Shown one piece after another: positions 1 through 10,634 of a stretch of DNA of 64,000 nt. The translations under genes were made by a program, and so were the position numbers. This stretch comes from Takakia lepidozioides. Lineage: Eukaryota > Streptophyta > Takakiopsida > Takakiales > Takakiaceae. Where the stretch lies: contig CM060733.1 in assembly GCA_030704615.1 (NCBI GenBank), positions 10,666,001 through 10,730,000 on the forward strand, given 5' to 3'. Under the pieces are notes generated by a model. The model was not told where the DNA came from. It was given only the letters and a program-made list of their open reading frames with translations, and ran no database searches. The first letter of the stretch is position 1, and each line of letters starts with the position of its first letter.

Positions 1-1554
1 GGATTTGCATGCTGGATTGTGAGGCATCCACACCGTCCTCTGAAATGCTATCATGGGGTTTCAGCTATGTCCACATTTCCCTGGATTATGCCTGCACGAA
101 GCAAGGCCAACTGCATTCAGCACCCTCCACTTTATTATAGTATTGCAGCAACATTCAAAGCACTTCAATTTGTATTCATCGAAAACATCTAGGCTGGAAA
201 AAGACATTTTTGCAGCAAAACTTAGGAAAGTACTTCTCCCCTTCCACTACACACGTGAAATGAAAGAAGCCAACCAACATCATACCAACCAAGAAAATAT
301 GAAACCAGCCAAGAAAAGAGCCAATATATGCAGTGAAGGTCGACACTAAATGAAACTTATCCAACACTTACATTAGAGGAGGGAAACTAAGTCTTACCTC
401 CATAAGCTTGCCCACATCAAATTTGGGAGCTTTCAGATTTTTCCTTTCCGGTTGAATGAACTTGGCTACAAGATCCTTCAAATCACAAGTTGAGCTTCAC
501 ACACAATGAACTTACAGGGATTGAGCTTCCAATGCGAACCAGAAGTCTTATATTGATAGCATTGTTGTAAAACACATGGACCAACAATGACAGTCACTGG
601 AATGACATATAGTACAGCATGCCGCTTCCAGTTGACCATCTACCCATGTAGGTTTCTTGTAACTATCATTCCACAGGGAATCATAGGTAATGTGGAGCTT
701 GAAATCCAGCCCTCTTGGATGAATCTGGACCCACACTCTATCCCTGCTCCTTCAGCTATCCATGCCTCTGACAGCCTACAATTCTACAGCAAACACCCCA
801 ACCATACTGGTGTGGAGTTCTTCCCCAAACACCCCAACCCTACTTATCACAATCTGAAATGCATCTGCTTCTCTCTGTAGTCCAACAGGCATTCGTCTTT
901 TTGTCTCCATTGTCCCACCATTGGGGTCGGAAAGTGTTCACCCCAAAGCTTCTCCTTACCTCTATTATATGTTTTTGGATACTTCCCTGCTGCCACACTG
1001 GCAGTAACTTGCCAAAGTCACTCCAAACCACCACAGATCTACCCAACGACCTAACTTACAGAATTCAATATGCATCTTGCGGCCGAGTCTGAGGAGAGGG
1101 CAACACAGGCTGAAATAGGTTGAAGAAGAAGGTGCCCTACCACATTATCCTTGACCTGTCCTGACCCATGGAGGATTTGACCGATGACCTCTTGTGTGTG
1201 CTGCTTGTGTCTGTAGTCAGGTAATGTCGGATTGGTCTATGAGATCGAACCACTACGGCGTAGATGAGTAGTCAGAGATTGAAACACGCTTGCTAAGACC
1301 AAGCTGACTCTCCCAAGAACGGCGAGCTCGCTTCTCCTCGTCTCGTCTCCTCCTCATCTTCTCCTTCGTGCATCATTTGCTCAACGCCTCCATCCCACGC
1401 CCCTGTATATCCTGCTATCATCGCGTTCCATCCCTCAGCTATGTGGTGTGGCGCATGAGACAAAAAAACGCCAAATCCCAGCCCTCCTTTCTGTTCACGA
1501 TTACACTAATGAGCAACCTTATTTGCATTATATGTGCCTTCAAAATGACACGTG
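1..1554. other. no recognisable gene
   Basis: Short open frames occur on both strands, for example minus-strand frames at 548-736 and 840-1046, but none shows a family I recognise, and they are separated by stops. I see no RNA gene. The stretch may be older transposon or intron sequence. Confidence 0.5.
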
Positions 1555-1860
1555 TAGTGATGTAGTCGTATAAATAGAGCTCTGAAACCATCTTCAGTCA
1601 TGGAGTCATAAGATTCCATGAAACGTCGTCCACGTGTAGTCAAACATATCACACTAGTCATATAAACCATCCCTGTCATCATGATCAACAATGTTTGACC
1701 AATGCTCCCTAACTTTCCGGAGTCATGTAGTGATATCCATTACTACAAAGTCATAAAACTAAAACTGTAATGCATTTCAGCGCTCTGTAGTCATGTACCT
1801 AGTGCAGTTTTTATGACTCCGCCAAAGCCGTAGTCCTAAAAACGCTCATCTCTTGTAGTG
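1555..1860. mobile_element. CACTA (En/Spm) transposon terminus with subterminal repeats
   Basis: The segment ends in TCTCTTGTAGTG (1849-1860), which is the reverse complement of the CACTACAAGA-type terminus of plant CACTA elements. Many short copies of a GTAGTCAT-like motif in both directions lie just inside it (for example near 1558, 1597, 1636, 1720, 1790, 1816 and 1830), as expected for CACTA subterminal repeats. I find no matching left end in the window, so the element is partial, or the left end has decayed or lies outside. It abuts the LTR-like start of the following Gypsy element. Confidence 0.5.
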
Positions 1861-2750
1861 TGAGGTGGCGAACCTCACTTGGGACGTGGGGAGATTATCT
1901 CCACGTGAGACGTAGGCAGGCTCGTCTTCTTCTAGTCGAGCCTTCCGATGCCTCTCTCGCCACCATAGCTCTAGTACTTGAGATGGAGAGTGGGTGAGGT
2001 CTGTATGGTGGAGTCCTTTAACAAAGGTGCCATTGGCTTGACTTATAGAGTGGTTTCTCCTCTTTTCACCATTTTCATATCACTAGAAGAAGACCTGCTT
2101 ACATCTATGAGTGCAAGGTGTTAGCATAGTTAGCACTTGTGTGTGGAAGATAGCTTAATATATAGCTCTTAAGTTACAAGGTGTTGTAGGGTCTGCAAGA
2201 AGGAAACCTTGTGGTGTTTATGTACAAGAGGAGGTCTTCAAGGAGAGCCCCATTGAAAAGTTTGAGAGCTTGTGAAAAAGCTCTTGTTTTGCAAGTGTTG
2301 CAGGGTTTGATGAGTTCAAGAAGAGCTCGGGTATTAAGGGAGCAAGTGGTGCATGTGTGGAGCATGGTTTCAGCTTGTGGGAGTCTTCAACTTCAAGCTT
2401 AGGAGAGCTATGAGTAGAGATAGACATCTGATTTCTCTTTGGGGCAGAATAGTGTATTTGTAGAGCATGCTTTGAGTTGGGGTTTCAATCCCAAGCTTGG
2501 GAAGAGCATGTCTATGGAAGTGGCAAGTGCAGGGTTGGATTAAGAGGTGCACTATGGCCATGGAAGGAAGCACTATGAGTGCATGCAATGGCTAGAAGAG
2601 GGTATGCCATAGAAAGCTCTATAGCTTGTTCTATGCTTGTTTCAATAAGTTTCATAGAGAAAGAGAGCTTATTGTATGGCAAATAGTTTGCTCAGGGAGT
2701 TAGAGGCACTCTTGGTGGTCTATTGAGCTCAAGAAACCAAGAACATCACC
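1858..2750 (+). repeat. putative 5' LTR and leader of the outer Gypsy element
   Basis: About 200 bp from TGAGGTG (about 1860) match, with substitutions, the reverse complement of about 58330-58100. There the same sequence follows a pol fragment of the same family, which suggests an LTR. The inner edge and the primer-binding site are not evident, so the end given is approximate. The following bases are rich in GAGCTC/AAGCTT-like motifs and carry no open frame of note. Confidence 0.45.
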
Positions 2751-2817
2751 TCTGGTTGCTCCATAGAAGCCATAGCTCGTTGCAGTAATCGCAGAGGCAA
2801 AGCGGCGCAAACCCTAG

Positions 2818-2940
2818 CCTGGGAATGCGTAAAAACACGAGTGAACTCCTTGGGAACTCGAGGGAACGCGTGAGAACGATTGGGAACTCTTTTGGGAACT
2901 TGTGGGAACGCATAGGAACACGTGAGAACATTGCCCCAGA
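2818..2940 (+). repeat. short degenerate tandem repeat, GGGAAC unit
   Basis: About seven copies of a GGGAACnCG(T)GAG-like unit of roughly 14-20 bp, such as GGGAACTCGAGGGAACGCGT, lie in the untranslated leader of the outer Gypsy element. Frames are closed in this stretch. Confidence 0.6.
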
Positions 2941-2963
2941 GTTGGGAGCACCACCATTGTCCC

Positions 2964-3406
2964 ATCGGATGAACTATTGAGCCAGTGGATGACATTCGGC
3001 ACTTCTAGATGAGAATCAGCAGTGGATGAAACTGCACCAGCGGATGAAATCTCGTCAGCGGATGAACTATCACACTATCGGATGAAAAATTGTGGAGACG
3101 GATGAAACTGCGTCAGCGGATGAAATCGTGGCAGCAGATGAACGATCGTACCATTGGATGAAAAATCGCGGCGACAGATGAAACTGCGTCAGCGGATGAA
3201 ATCGTGGCAGCGGATGAACTATCGTGCCAACGGATGAAAAATCGATACAACGGATGAAACTGCGCCAGCGGATGAAATATCGCGCCAGTGGATGAAATAT
3301 CGCACCGACGGATGAACTATCGTGGCGGATGAAATATCGGACCTGCGGATGAGAAATCGCGGTTTTGGATGAAATTCAGTCAGTGACGGATGAAAAATCG
3401 ACTGAC
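2964..3406 (+). repeat. minisatellite, about 20-bp GGATGAA unit
   Basis: More than twenty copies of a roughly 20-bp unit with core CGGATGAAA(T)(A)TCG follow one another. Neighbouring units group into a longer period, alternating endings such as ACTGCGTCAG and ATCGTGGCAG. The unit generates TGA in one frame, so it is unlikely to be translated through. It lies between the LTR-like region and gag of the outer Gypsy element. Confidence 0.75.
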
Positions 3407-3411
3407 TGTGG

Positions 3412-3790
3412 ATATTTTTGGAGCCTTCTTGGGACTTGTACGAGGACTATTTGGGATCTATTGAGGCCAATATCTTGCAGGTATTGGGGCCTGTTTGAGA
3501 ACTATTTGGGGTCTATTGAAGCCAATATCTTGCAGGCTTGTGGAGCCTGCTTGGGGCCGTTTGAAGCACTATTTGGGGTCCTTGAGGCCAATGTTTGGCA
3601 GGCCTGTGGAGCCTTGTGAGGGCTGGTTGGAGGACGATTGGGGGTCCTTGGAGGCCCATATTGGGCAGGCTTATGGAGTTTTCTATGAGCTCTTTGGGGG
3701 ACTATTGGAGGTCTTTGGGGGCAAATACTTGGCAGATTTGAAGAGCTTCTTAAGAGCTGTTGAAGGACTGTTGGAGGTCCTTGGAGGCCG
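3412..3790 (+). repeat. degenerate tandem repeat of about 66 bp upstream of gag
   Basis: Five to six diverged units contain GGACTATTTGGGGTC, GAGGCC and TTGGCAGG cores. The CTTGCAGG/TTGGCAGG landmark recurs near 3474, 3529, 3595, 3663 and 3728, which gives spacings of about 55-68 bp. Parts are open in frame, but stops interrupt it. It is the third consecutive array in the leader of the outer element. Confidence 0.65.
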
Positions 3791-3795
3791 AGCAC

Positions 3796-5160
3796 CAGCG
3801 ATACTAGTGGATATACAAGACGAGGTATGCGGTTTAGGCCACCTTCACCTTCAGTGTCTTGTGGAAAGTTCAGACTCAGAGTTAGGAGGATTCTCGCTGA
3901 GGGTGCAAGCCATTTCCATGCCATTGTTGTGGGATACGATGGAGGAAATGTATGGAGCTACTAAGGGGCCACGTCGGTACTTTGGAGCTGTGGGCACCAT
4001 CGAGCTTGATGATTTCATACCGGAGTTTGATAGTTGGTGTGATTTGCAGCAGATGCGCAATCCACAACTGTTTACGCCTTTTATGGCATGGAAGGGGCTG
4101 TTTCAGTACCTTGAGGGGCTGCCTTATGGATGACTATCATGAGTTTAGGTGGGGAAATGAGGTGGAGATTGAGGAGTGACGATAATATTGGTCACCTGAC
4201 TGTGTCTCCATCACTAGAGACACAAGGGCAGCGGCGACAAAAGCAGCTACACCAACATCCCCAACTGCAAGCACTAATAGTGGGACAAGTAAAGATGGAG
4301 CTGGGAAATCCACTCAAGCTCCTGCTGCAGCACCAGCACCCATGCCTGCCTTTAACCCAGTTGTGGAGTTCTTCGAGGAGTTGAGGAGAAACTACCAGGG
4401 GATAAGGACGGAGAAATTGCGGAGCTTGCAAGAGTTCCAGCGCAAGCCTACTGAAAGTTTGAGGGAGGCTTACACGCACATGAGGCGATTGATAAATGTA
4501 ACCCAAAGGGTTACGGAAGCTCAAGTAGTCCAATTCTAGTATGGGATATTGGACAAGGAGCTGAGGAGAAGGGTGCGGGATGCAACTCTCCTACAAGTGG
4601 CCCAACTCACCTTAACAAACGTGTTTTTGCTGGCAGAGCGGATAGAGCTCAATATGGTGGAGGAGCGAGTGGTCATGGTAGGGTTTGGTAAGGAGACACA
4701 ACGAAGCGGGGCTCCTAGCCAACAACAACCACTACCCCAACGTGCTCAAGGCAACAAGAGGGCTCAGGCGAAGCCCAGGGAAGGACAGAGAAGATCTCAA
4801 TTTCAGAGGTCACTTCCTTCATTCTTAGGCCATCAACAGTCATGTGTGACATGTTGGGATTGTGGAGGACCCAATGTTAAGAAAGATTGCCCGGAGAGAG
4901 GCAAAGGGCCGGCACAGGCATAACCTACACAACTACAGTGTGGGCATTGTGGCAAGTATGGGCATGATGAGGCCCATTGTTATGACTTGCATCTTGAGCT
5001 GCGGCTAGGCCAGTTCCAAAAGAACAATGGTGGCCGAGGATGAGGCAATGTAGTCCAGAGAGGTAGAGGAGGCAGAGGTCGTGGTGGAGGTCGTAATCAA
5101 AACCACGGAGCACATGGTCAAGGTCAAGGTCATGACCAAGGCATGGTGGATAGGCTTGCC
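3796..5160 (+). pseudogene. gag of the outer Gypsy element (decayed)
   Basis: A capsid-like stretch (about 3900-4175) shifts from frame 3 to frame 1 near 4115. From there frame 1 continues with stops at 4177, 4537, 4921 and 5041. The region from 4342 resembles the retrotransposon gag domain (FEELRRNY, SLREAYTHMRRL). Two zinc knuckles follow. The first, near 4846-4890, starts CWDCGGPN and lacks the expected histidine. The second, 4939-4980, is a complete CX2CX4HX4C (CGHCGKYGHDEAHC). A basic Gly/Arg-rich stretch follows the knuckles. Gag would form the particle and bind RNA. This copy cannot make a whole protein without readthrough. Confidence 0.75.
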
Positions 5161-5163
5161 TAG

Positions 5164-6327
5164 CTAGAGCAACGTCTTGTTACCATGGCCACTACTCATG
5201 TTGCGCCAGCTCCAAGGCCTGAGGTTCAAGCCCCACCTACACAACTTCCTATGCCTAGGGAAGACCAGATTGATATGGGCTTCATGTGTGGAGCCGCACT
5301 TGTAGGACCATTGCATGTGGACTCTGCAGCTGCTGTCACTCGAGCAGTAATGCGTGCTCCTGAGCCAAGAGGAGTAGATGTGGATTCTAATCCACAAAGA
5401 GGGGAAGCAAGTCGATAGACAAGGCTTCCACAGTCTTTCACATTGGCTGAGGCGATGCCAACTACGCCATCGATGGTACCCGCTCACCCAAGTGTGTCAG
5501 AGGTAGAGCCACGAGTGCCAGTGGGGAGAGTTGGTGTGGCTCGAGAAATGCCAGTGGGTGGTGCTGCAAAGCAAGGTGCAACTAGTATATTGTTGGGGGC
5601 AGCTACGGCAATTTGTCAAGCTCCATTGTTTTCTGCCACGACAATTGCAATACCGGGGATTTGACCAGCTGCTGTGTTCAGACTAGCAGCTAGACTCTGT
5701 GAGAGTGGTGATGCATCGGCATTATTTGCGGGGATAGCGGATAATGTGCAGTGTATGGATGCCCTGGACTCAAGGGTGAAGACAGCCACAGCTGCATCAT
5801 GGCAAGCGGCAGCTGTAAGGTTGCAGGAGTTGTCAGCTAGATCAGCCATTGAGCGTAGTATGGTGACTCCTGGGGTAGTCCTGGTGAACAATCAGGATGG
5901 TGTGTTTCAGTTAGGTGGCCCAGCCAGGAGGAGGTATAGGCCACTATGGGCCGTGTTGGACTCGGGAGCACAGCCATTGATGTTGGGGAGAGCAGCAATT
6001 GCAGGCTTGGGCCTTACAAAGGCGGATTTGGAACCTTGCTCTTTCCAAATTCAAACATCTTTGGGTGGTTCAGAGAAGGCGCAAGGGATTACACGCCATG
6101 AGCTCTTCATTCGATTGCAGCCAGATCATCATACAGACGGCTCAGTCATGAGAGCTAAAGCCATTATTACGGACGCGATGTCCTATGATGTGCTTGTTGG
6201 TGGGGCGGTGTTATACCTCATGGGACTCACTCTGGACTTTTGGGAGGAAACGACATCCTACAAGGGGAATGGCAGTCAGGAGATGGCCGATGTGCACTGC
6301 TTCCAGTGCGGTTTATTGGGAATGTAG
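5164..6327 (+). pseudogene. linker and aspartic protease of the outer Gypsy element
   Basis: The same frame continues from gag. An Ala/Pro/Val-rich linker (5185-5661, stops at 5416 and 5662) leads to a retropepsin-like domain with the active-site motif LDSGA (DSGA codons 5959-5970). It also has the usual C-terminal hydrophobic part YDVLVGGAVLY. The protease would cleave the gag-pol polyprotein. The frame ends at 6327. The natural continuation moves to frame 3 between about 6250 and 6280, which looks like an indel mutation. Confidence 0.75.
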
Positions 6328-7893
6328 CGGTGGATAATAAGAACATGATGCCCACATTGGCTGCATTTTCAGGGGTTTGGGGTGGTGAGCTCTTGGAGGG
6401 CAATAGCCATGCAGATGATAGGCCATCACCTCATGAGGACAAACAATTGGCATACAAGGTTGATTTGCTTCCTCATGTGCCTGTGCATATTCCATTGTGG
6501 GATACGGTTGGGAATTTGCACCGAGTAGCAGGCGAGTGTGTGCACCAAGCATGGCAGGAGGCCTTTCCATTGATGAGTAAGGGGAGTTCAATGACATCAC
6601 CTGGACCTCCTGAGTTAGCTCCTTTGGACACGGTGCCCATTACCTGGCAACCACCTGATCCAGGGATTTGTTTGCTAGACCTGTTTGGAGGCATGAGCAC
6701 TGGGCTTGTAGGAGTGTTGCAAGTTGGGATTAAAGTACGCAAGTACTTGTATGTGGAGAAGGATGAGATAGCTCGGCGTATTTCTATGCGTCACATCGCC
6801 TTGTTCACACACCGGTATCCTGAGTTGTTGCCTCTCTTAGCAATTCAAGGGTATCAAAAGGCATTGCCAGCAGATATTACCTTGCTGGGGGCGGATGATT
6901 TGGACTGGCATGGTGCCATTGACTTGGTGATAGCCGGATGGCCTTGTCAAGGACATTCTCCCGCAGGTCATGGGAATGGCATGCATGATGCACGATCGCA
7001 TTTGTTTTGGGAGATGTTGCGAGTGTTGCGGGACTTACAGACGAGGCAAGTGCAACCTCTAGGCTATATCTTGGAGAATGTTCCTCTTATGGGGGATTCT
7101 CGGGCCAGGGTTATGGCCAGTGTGCATCAGGTGCGGTCTTGGATTGGATCGGCGGTGCTATTGGATGCAACAACGGTGGGATCACGCGCGCATCGACCTC
7201 GATTGTGGTGGACCAATCTTGCACCACCAGAGCTGCTCAAGAGAGCATACGATTCCATTCAATGGCCACCCAATCTCACGGTTGAGGGCATTTTGGACCA
7301 AAGGAGACAACCACAGAGGGTGCGACATGATGACCATTCACCTCTAGCAGTGGTCAATCGAGTGGGACAGCCACATGCGGCCTTGCCTACGCTCATGAGC
7401 TTTCCATCGTCTCATGCTTTTCGAGACAATGGTCCTGGATTGATTTGGGATAGTGTGCTAATTGGTGGAGCCCAATGCGGATGAGCAAGAGCGGGCAATG
7501 GGTTTTACCACGGGCACTATAGATGTACCAGCTCTGTCAGAGGTATCACGTCGCCAAATGTTGGGTCAAGCAATGGATCTAAATTGCTTGACATGGATAA
7601 TTGGCTTGTGCATGGCTGAGCAATGGAGATTGCAAGCATTAGTGGCTACTATTGCACTCCCATTGGATAGTGCATCCTCCCTGCCAACCGGGACGGTTGA
7701 GGCAGTGAGTGGGGGCGAGCACAGGATCGTGGGTTGCAAACACCCATGGCAGATGTGGGATGAGATGCGCAAAGAGAGAGTCATTGGATCTCTCAAGCAG
7801 CAGTATAATGAGTGGGGAGAGTCATGGACTGATGATCAGTTGAAGGCTAAGGTGACCAAGGTTTTTGAAGAGGTTGAGAATGTTTCTTGCTGA
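6240..7893 (+). pseudogene. cytosine-C5 DNA methyltransferase domain inside retrotransposon pol
   Basis: C5 methyltransferase motifs appear in canonical order: motif I LLDLFGGMSTGL (about 6680-6715), motif IV GWPCQGHSP with the catalytic Cys codon at 6945-6947, motif VI LENVPL (7071-7088), motif VIII AHRPRLWW (about 7189-7212), and a motif IX/X-like C-terminal part, ERAMGF to LLDMD, near 7490-7640. The FGGMSTG loop, the AHRPR motif and the C-terminal MGF element look closer to DNMT3-type enzymes than to bacterial or MET1 types; this is my judgement without alignment. Up to 7484 the frame is open for 414 codons, then a shift near 7460 moves to frame 1, which runs to 7893. It sits between protease and RT, so it was part of the element's polyprotein. 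The catalytic motifs are intact, but this copy is frameshifted. Confidence 0.85.
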
Positions 7894-8052
7894 GAGGATG
7901 TTCTCAAGGTGGCTATGGCGGAGCAAGTGGAGACTACGCCACAGTCAAATTGGGCGGACAAGGCCCAAGAGGTTGATATCTAGCAACCAAAGGATTCGTC
8001 TCCTACCTCCAAGCATGGTGTACCCAAGGTTGCAGTCACTGAGGACAATTGG
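7894..8052 (+). other. linker between methyltransferase and RT, up to the insertion point
   Basis: Frame 1 continues past a TGA at 7891 and a TAG near 7981 and reaches EDNW at 8041-8052, where the inner element begins. The frame resumes at 14953 after the insertion. Confidence 0.7.
8048..8052 (+). repeat. target site duplication, left copy
   Basis: ATTGG immediately precedes the 5' LTR and is repeated at 14951-14955 immediately after the 3' LTR. A 5-bp duplication is typical of Gypsy integration. Confidence 0.9.
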
Positions 8053-8754
8053 TGTCGCGGCCCTTTGCCTTGAGGGCAGGGGGTCGGGACACATGAGGGG
8101 CTGCCCCTGTGGTGGGGGTAGCGGCAGTGATAGGTATGGGGGGCTGAAGCACCCTTGAAGGCGCTCACTAGGTGGAGCCCCGCACACCGGGTTGCGGTGG
8201 GGGTGGCTCCACAAAGGGTGGTGGTAGCTTAGCGGGACTTAGTGGGGGTGGCATAGGACTCACCATGGGGGCGGAGACCTCGTGGTGGGAGTCGTGGGGA
8301 GTCTTGGGACTCATCACGGTCCATAGGGGCCGTGGTGAGTGGGCCAAGACTCACCGCGACTCATCACCGGGAGTCGAGGGTTTTCGTGGTGGTTCGCCAT
8401 AAAATGGCATGGCTGGTTGTGAAACCCCCGCGGACAGCTACAGAAGTATATATAGGGAGTAGTAACCCCGAGAACGGTGCAAGCCCGTTGGTGACCAAAA
8501 ACTAGTGAGTAAGCGAGCGAGCCGGAAAGCGACCAAAGAGTGGGGAGCTGTTCCGGACTGCCAACTACCAAAGGGAATTCCCGCTGGTTCCAAATCGGTG
8601 GAGGGTTCTTTGGGAGAACAAAGGGGGACCGTTATGCCCCGGTGAGCAGCCGAAGCTCCAAGTTGGCCCGGCGGCCAGGTTGGGAGTCAGGCGCGCGCAT
8701 CAAAGCGAGTAACTATGACTTGAGGGGGAGCTTACCGAAGTGAGGTGCGTGACA
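8053..8754 (+). repeat. 5' LTR of inner chromovirus
   Basis: It runs from TGTCGCGGCC to GTGCGTGACA, 702 bp, and is almost identical to 14224-14950. It lacks a 25-bp segment present in the 3' LTR (about 14329-14353). Confidence 0.95.
8447..8456 (+). promoter_or_regulatory. TATA box of the LTR promoter
   Basis: GTATATATAG lies about 300 bp before the end of the 5' LTR and is repeated in the 3' LTR at 14642-14651. It is a typical TATA element for retrotransposon transcription. Confidence 0.6.
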
Positions 8755-8756
8755 CT

Positions 8757-8768
8757 TGGTATCAGAGC
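8757..8768 (+). other. primer-binding site, initiator tRNA-Met
   Basis: TGGTATCAGAGC, two bases after the 5' LTR, is the classic plant LTR-retrotransposon complement to the 3' end of initiator tRNA-Met. Confidence 0.9.
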
Positions 8769-8809
8769 TTAGAGTTCAGTACGCGATCGTCCTTGGGATT
8801 GGCCTCATC

Positions 8810-9643
8810 ATGGGGTCGGGCAAGCCGAAGCGAAAGCGGAACGGCCCAAAAGATGATGATCCTGGTGAGCCCGATGGGGGCGACGTGTCACCGAGGCGGC
8901 CGTTTGAGGAAGCGATGCATGTTTCCGAAAACGAGGCCGCTCAAGAGCGGGAGGAATCCGAGGAGTCGGAGCCCGAGGAATCCTTGAGAGCTCCGACAAA
9001 CCAAGAGATGCCTCCCATGCCGGCAGCCTTTTGGGAAGGGTTGTTGGCGCAGTTTGGCGGGACGTTGAAAGACGTGTTGAAGGCGGCTAATGTCACTTCC
9101 ACTAAGGCAAAGTTTAAGGTGAAGTCTAAGGAACCTGGCACCTTCAAGGGCGTCCGAAATCGGAAGGCACTCACCACCTGGCTCCTGGAGCTAGAGCAGT
9201 ACTTCCGGGCGGCCAAATTGAGTGACGAGGATCGGGTGGAAGTGGCTCCCACCTATTTGAGGGGCTATGCTCAACAATGGTGGTAGAAACGCTGGTAGAA
9301 ACGCCTTCACGACCGAGGTCCAAGCCCGGAAACCTTGAACTGGAGTGGGTTCAAGGAATTGATGAAGAGACAGTTTGTGCCCCTCAACGCGTCCTGGCTT
9401 GCCCGGGACAAGATGAGGAATTTGAAGCAAACAGATGACATTCGGGGGTATGTCCAGGCTTTCAATGTGCTGTTGCTCGAAGTCGCGGACATGGCAGAAC
9501 CAGAAATGGTCTTCAACTTTGTGGCGGGACTGGACCCATGGGCCAGGCGGAAGTTGGAGGAGAAGCCACCCAAGACTTTGAACGAGGCAATTGAGAGGGC
9601 TGAATGTTTCTCGGATGTCCCTAGGGGTGAGAGACAAGGCTGA
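8810..9643 (+). pseudogene. gag of inner chromovirus
   Basis: The protein would start MGSGKPKRKR, pass through an acidic linker, and then show the retrotransposon gag capsid domain (LTTWLLELEQYF, then FKELMKRQFVP, GYVQAFNVL and FVAGLDPWARRKL). The frame is broken at 9281-9304 by a tandem 12-bp duplication TGGTAGAAACGC that brings two TAG stops. It ends in the wrong frame at 9643. Its role is particle formation. Confidence 0.8.
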
Positions 9644-10597
9644 ACCGGAAAAGAAGTGGGATAGGCCACGCGGCGACAATGGCACGTGGAAATCGAAGGG
9701 AGGGCCTTCACACGTCAAGGCGGCACCCGGTGCTTCGAAAGGAAAAGCGGGTGGAGCGGCTTATGGCGGACAGAAGGCGACCTTTGATGGAGTGTGTTTC
9801 AATTGCGGGGAGCCCGGGCACATGGCCAAGAAGTGCACGAAACCTCGACAATTGAACATGACTCGGGCAACCACGGAGCTGTCGAAAGATACCATCAGTC
9901 GCTTGGTGGAAGCGGTGGTCGCCAGGACTTGCAAGGTAGGCAACTATTTTTGTGAGTTGTATCAGGAAACTGACGCCCTGCGTAAAGGGAGTCAGTTATT
10001 GTTCGTGGATGGGATAATATCTGGAACTAACGTGTCGTTGTTGGTGGACACAGGAGCGTCGCACTCCTTCATGACGCCGGCGGCGGCGCGAAAGTTGGGA
10101 CTCCCGACAAGTGACGTGGGGGCCTCTATTGAGGTGCGTTCTGCCAAAGGAAACCACAGTTGGCGACAAGGTTGGCGTTTGATGTTCCTCTTCAACTGGG
10201 GAGTTGGGAGGGACGTGAGAACTTCACCATCTACGAGATCGATGGAGTGGATCTCATTTTGGGGATGACCTTTTTGAGCAAATCCGGAGCGGTCATAGAT
10301 GGCCGCAAGAGAGTAGTCACGCTGCCATGTGGGAATGGTGGCGAGGTCTTACGAGTGTCGGAAACGCCCAAATCCGTGGGAGGGCGAATAAACCTTCTGT
10401 CAGCAAGGGAGTGGGCCGTGGAGGAGGCACACGAGCCCCCGTTTTTGCTTTACATTAGAGAAGTGAAGGGAGAAGGCGATGGGGAGCCGAGCCCAGATTG
10501 GATCAAGGGGATTTTGGAGAAATACCAGGATGTGATGCCGGAGGATTTACCAAGCGGCTTGCCACCGCAAGAGGAGTTGACCACAAGATTGAGGTGA
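9644..10597 (+). pseudogene. zinc knuckle and protease of inner chromovirus
   Basis: A CCHC knuckle CFNCGEPGHMAKKC (9795-9836) is followed by a retropepsin-like domain with LLVDTGASHSF (DTGA codons 10047-10058). A frameshift near 10150 moves the protease to another frame, where VDLILGM is found near 10250. The frame then runs into the RT-proximal linker and shifts again near 10590. Confidence 0.8.
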
Positions 10598-10634
10598 TAC
10601 CGGGATCGAACCGCCTGCCAAGGCACCCTACCGG

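Noticed and set aside
4177-5664. Premature stops as a sign of C-to-T decay by methylation
   Set aside because: Several stops fit CAG/CAA/CGA to stop, but others need transversions (16190 is TCA in the 58-kb copy; 16717 sits at an expected Gly), so the pattern is mixed.
8172-8743. ORFs within the LTRs (also at 14368-14939)
   Set aside because: They lie entirely inside the inner element's LTRs, and G-rich LTR sequence explains them.
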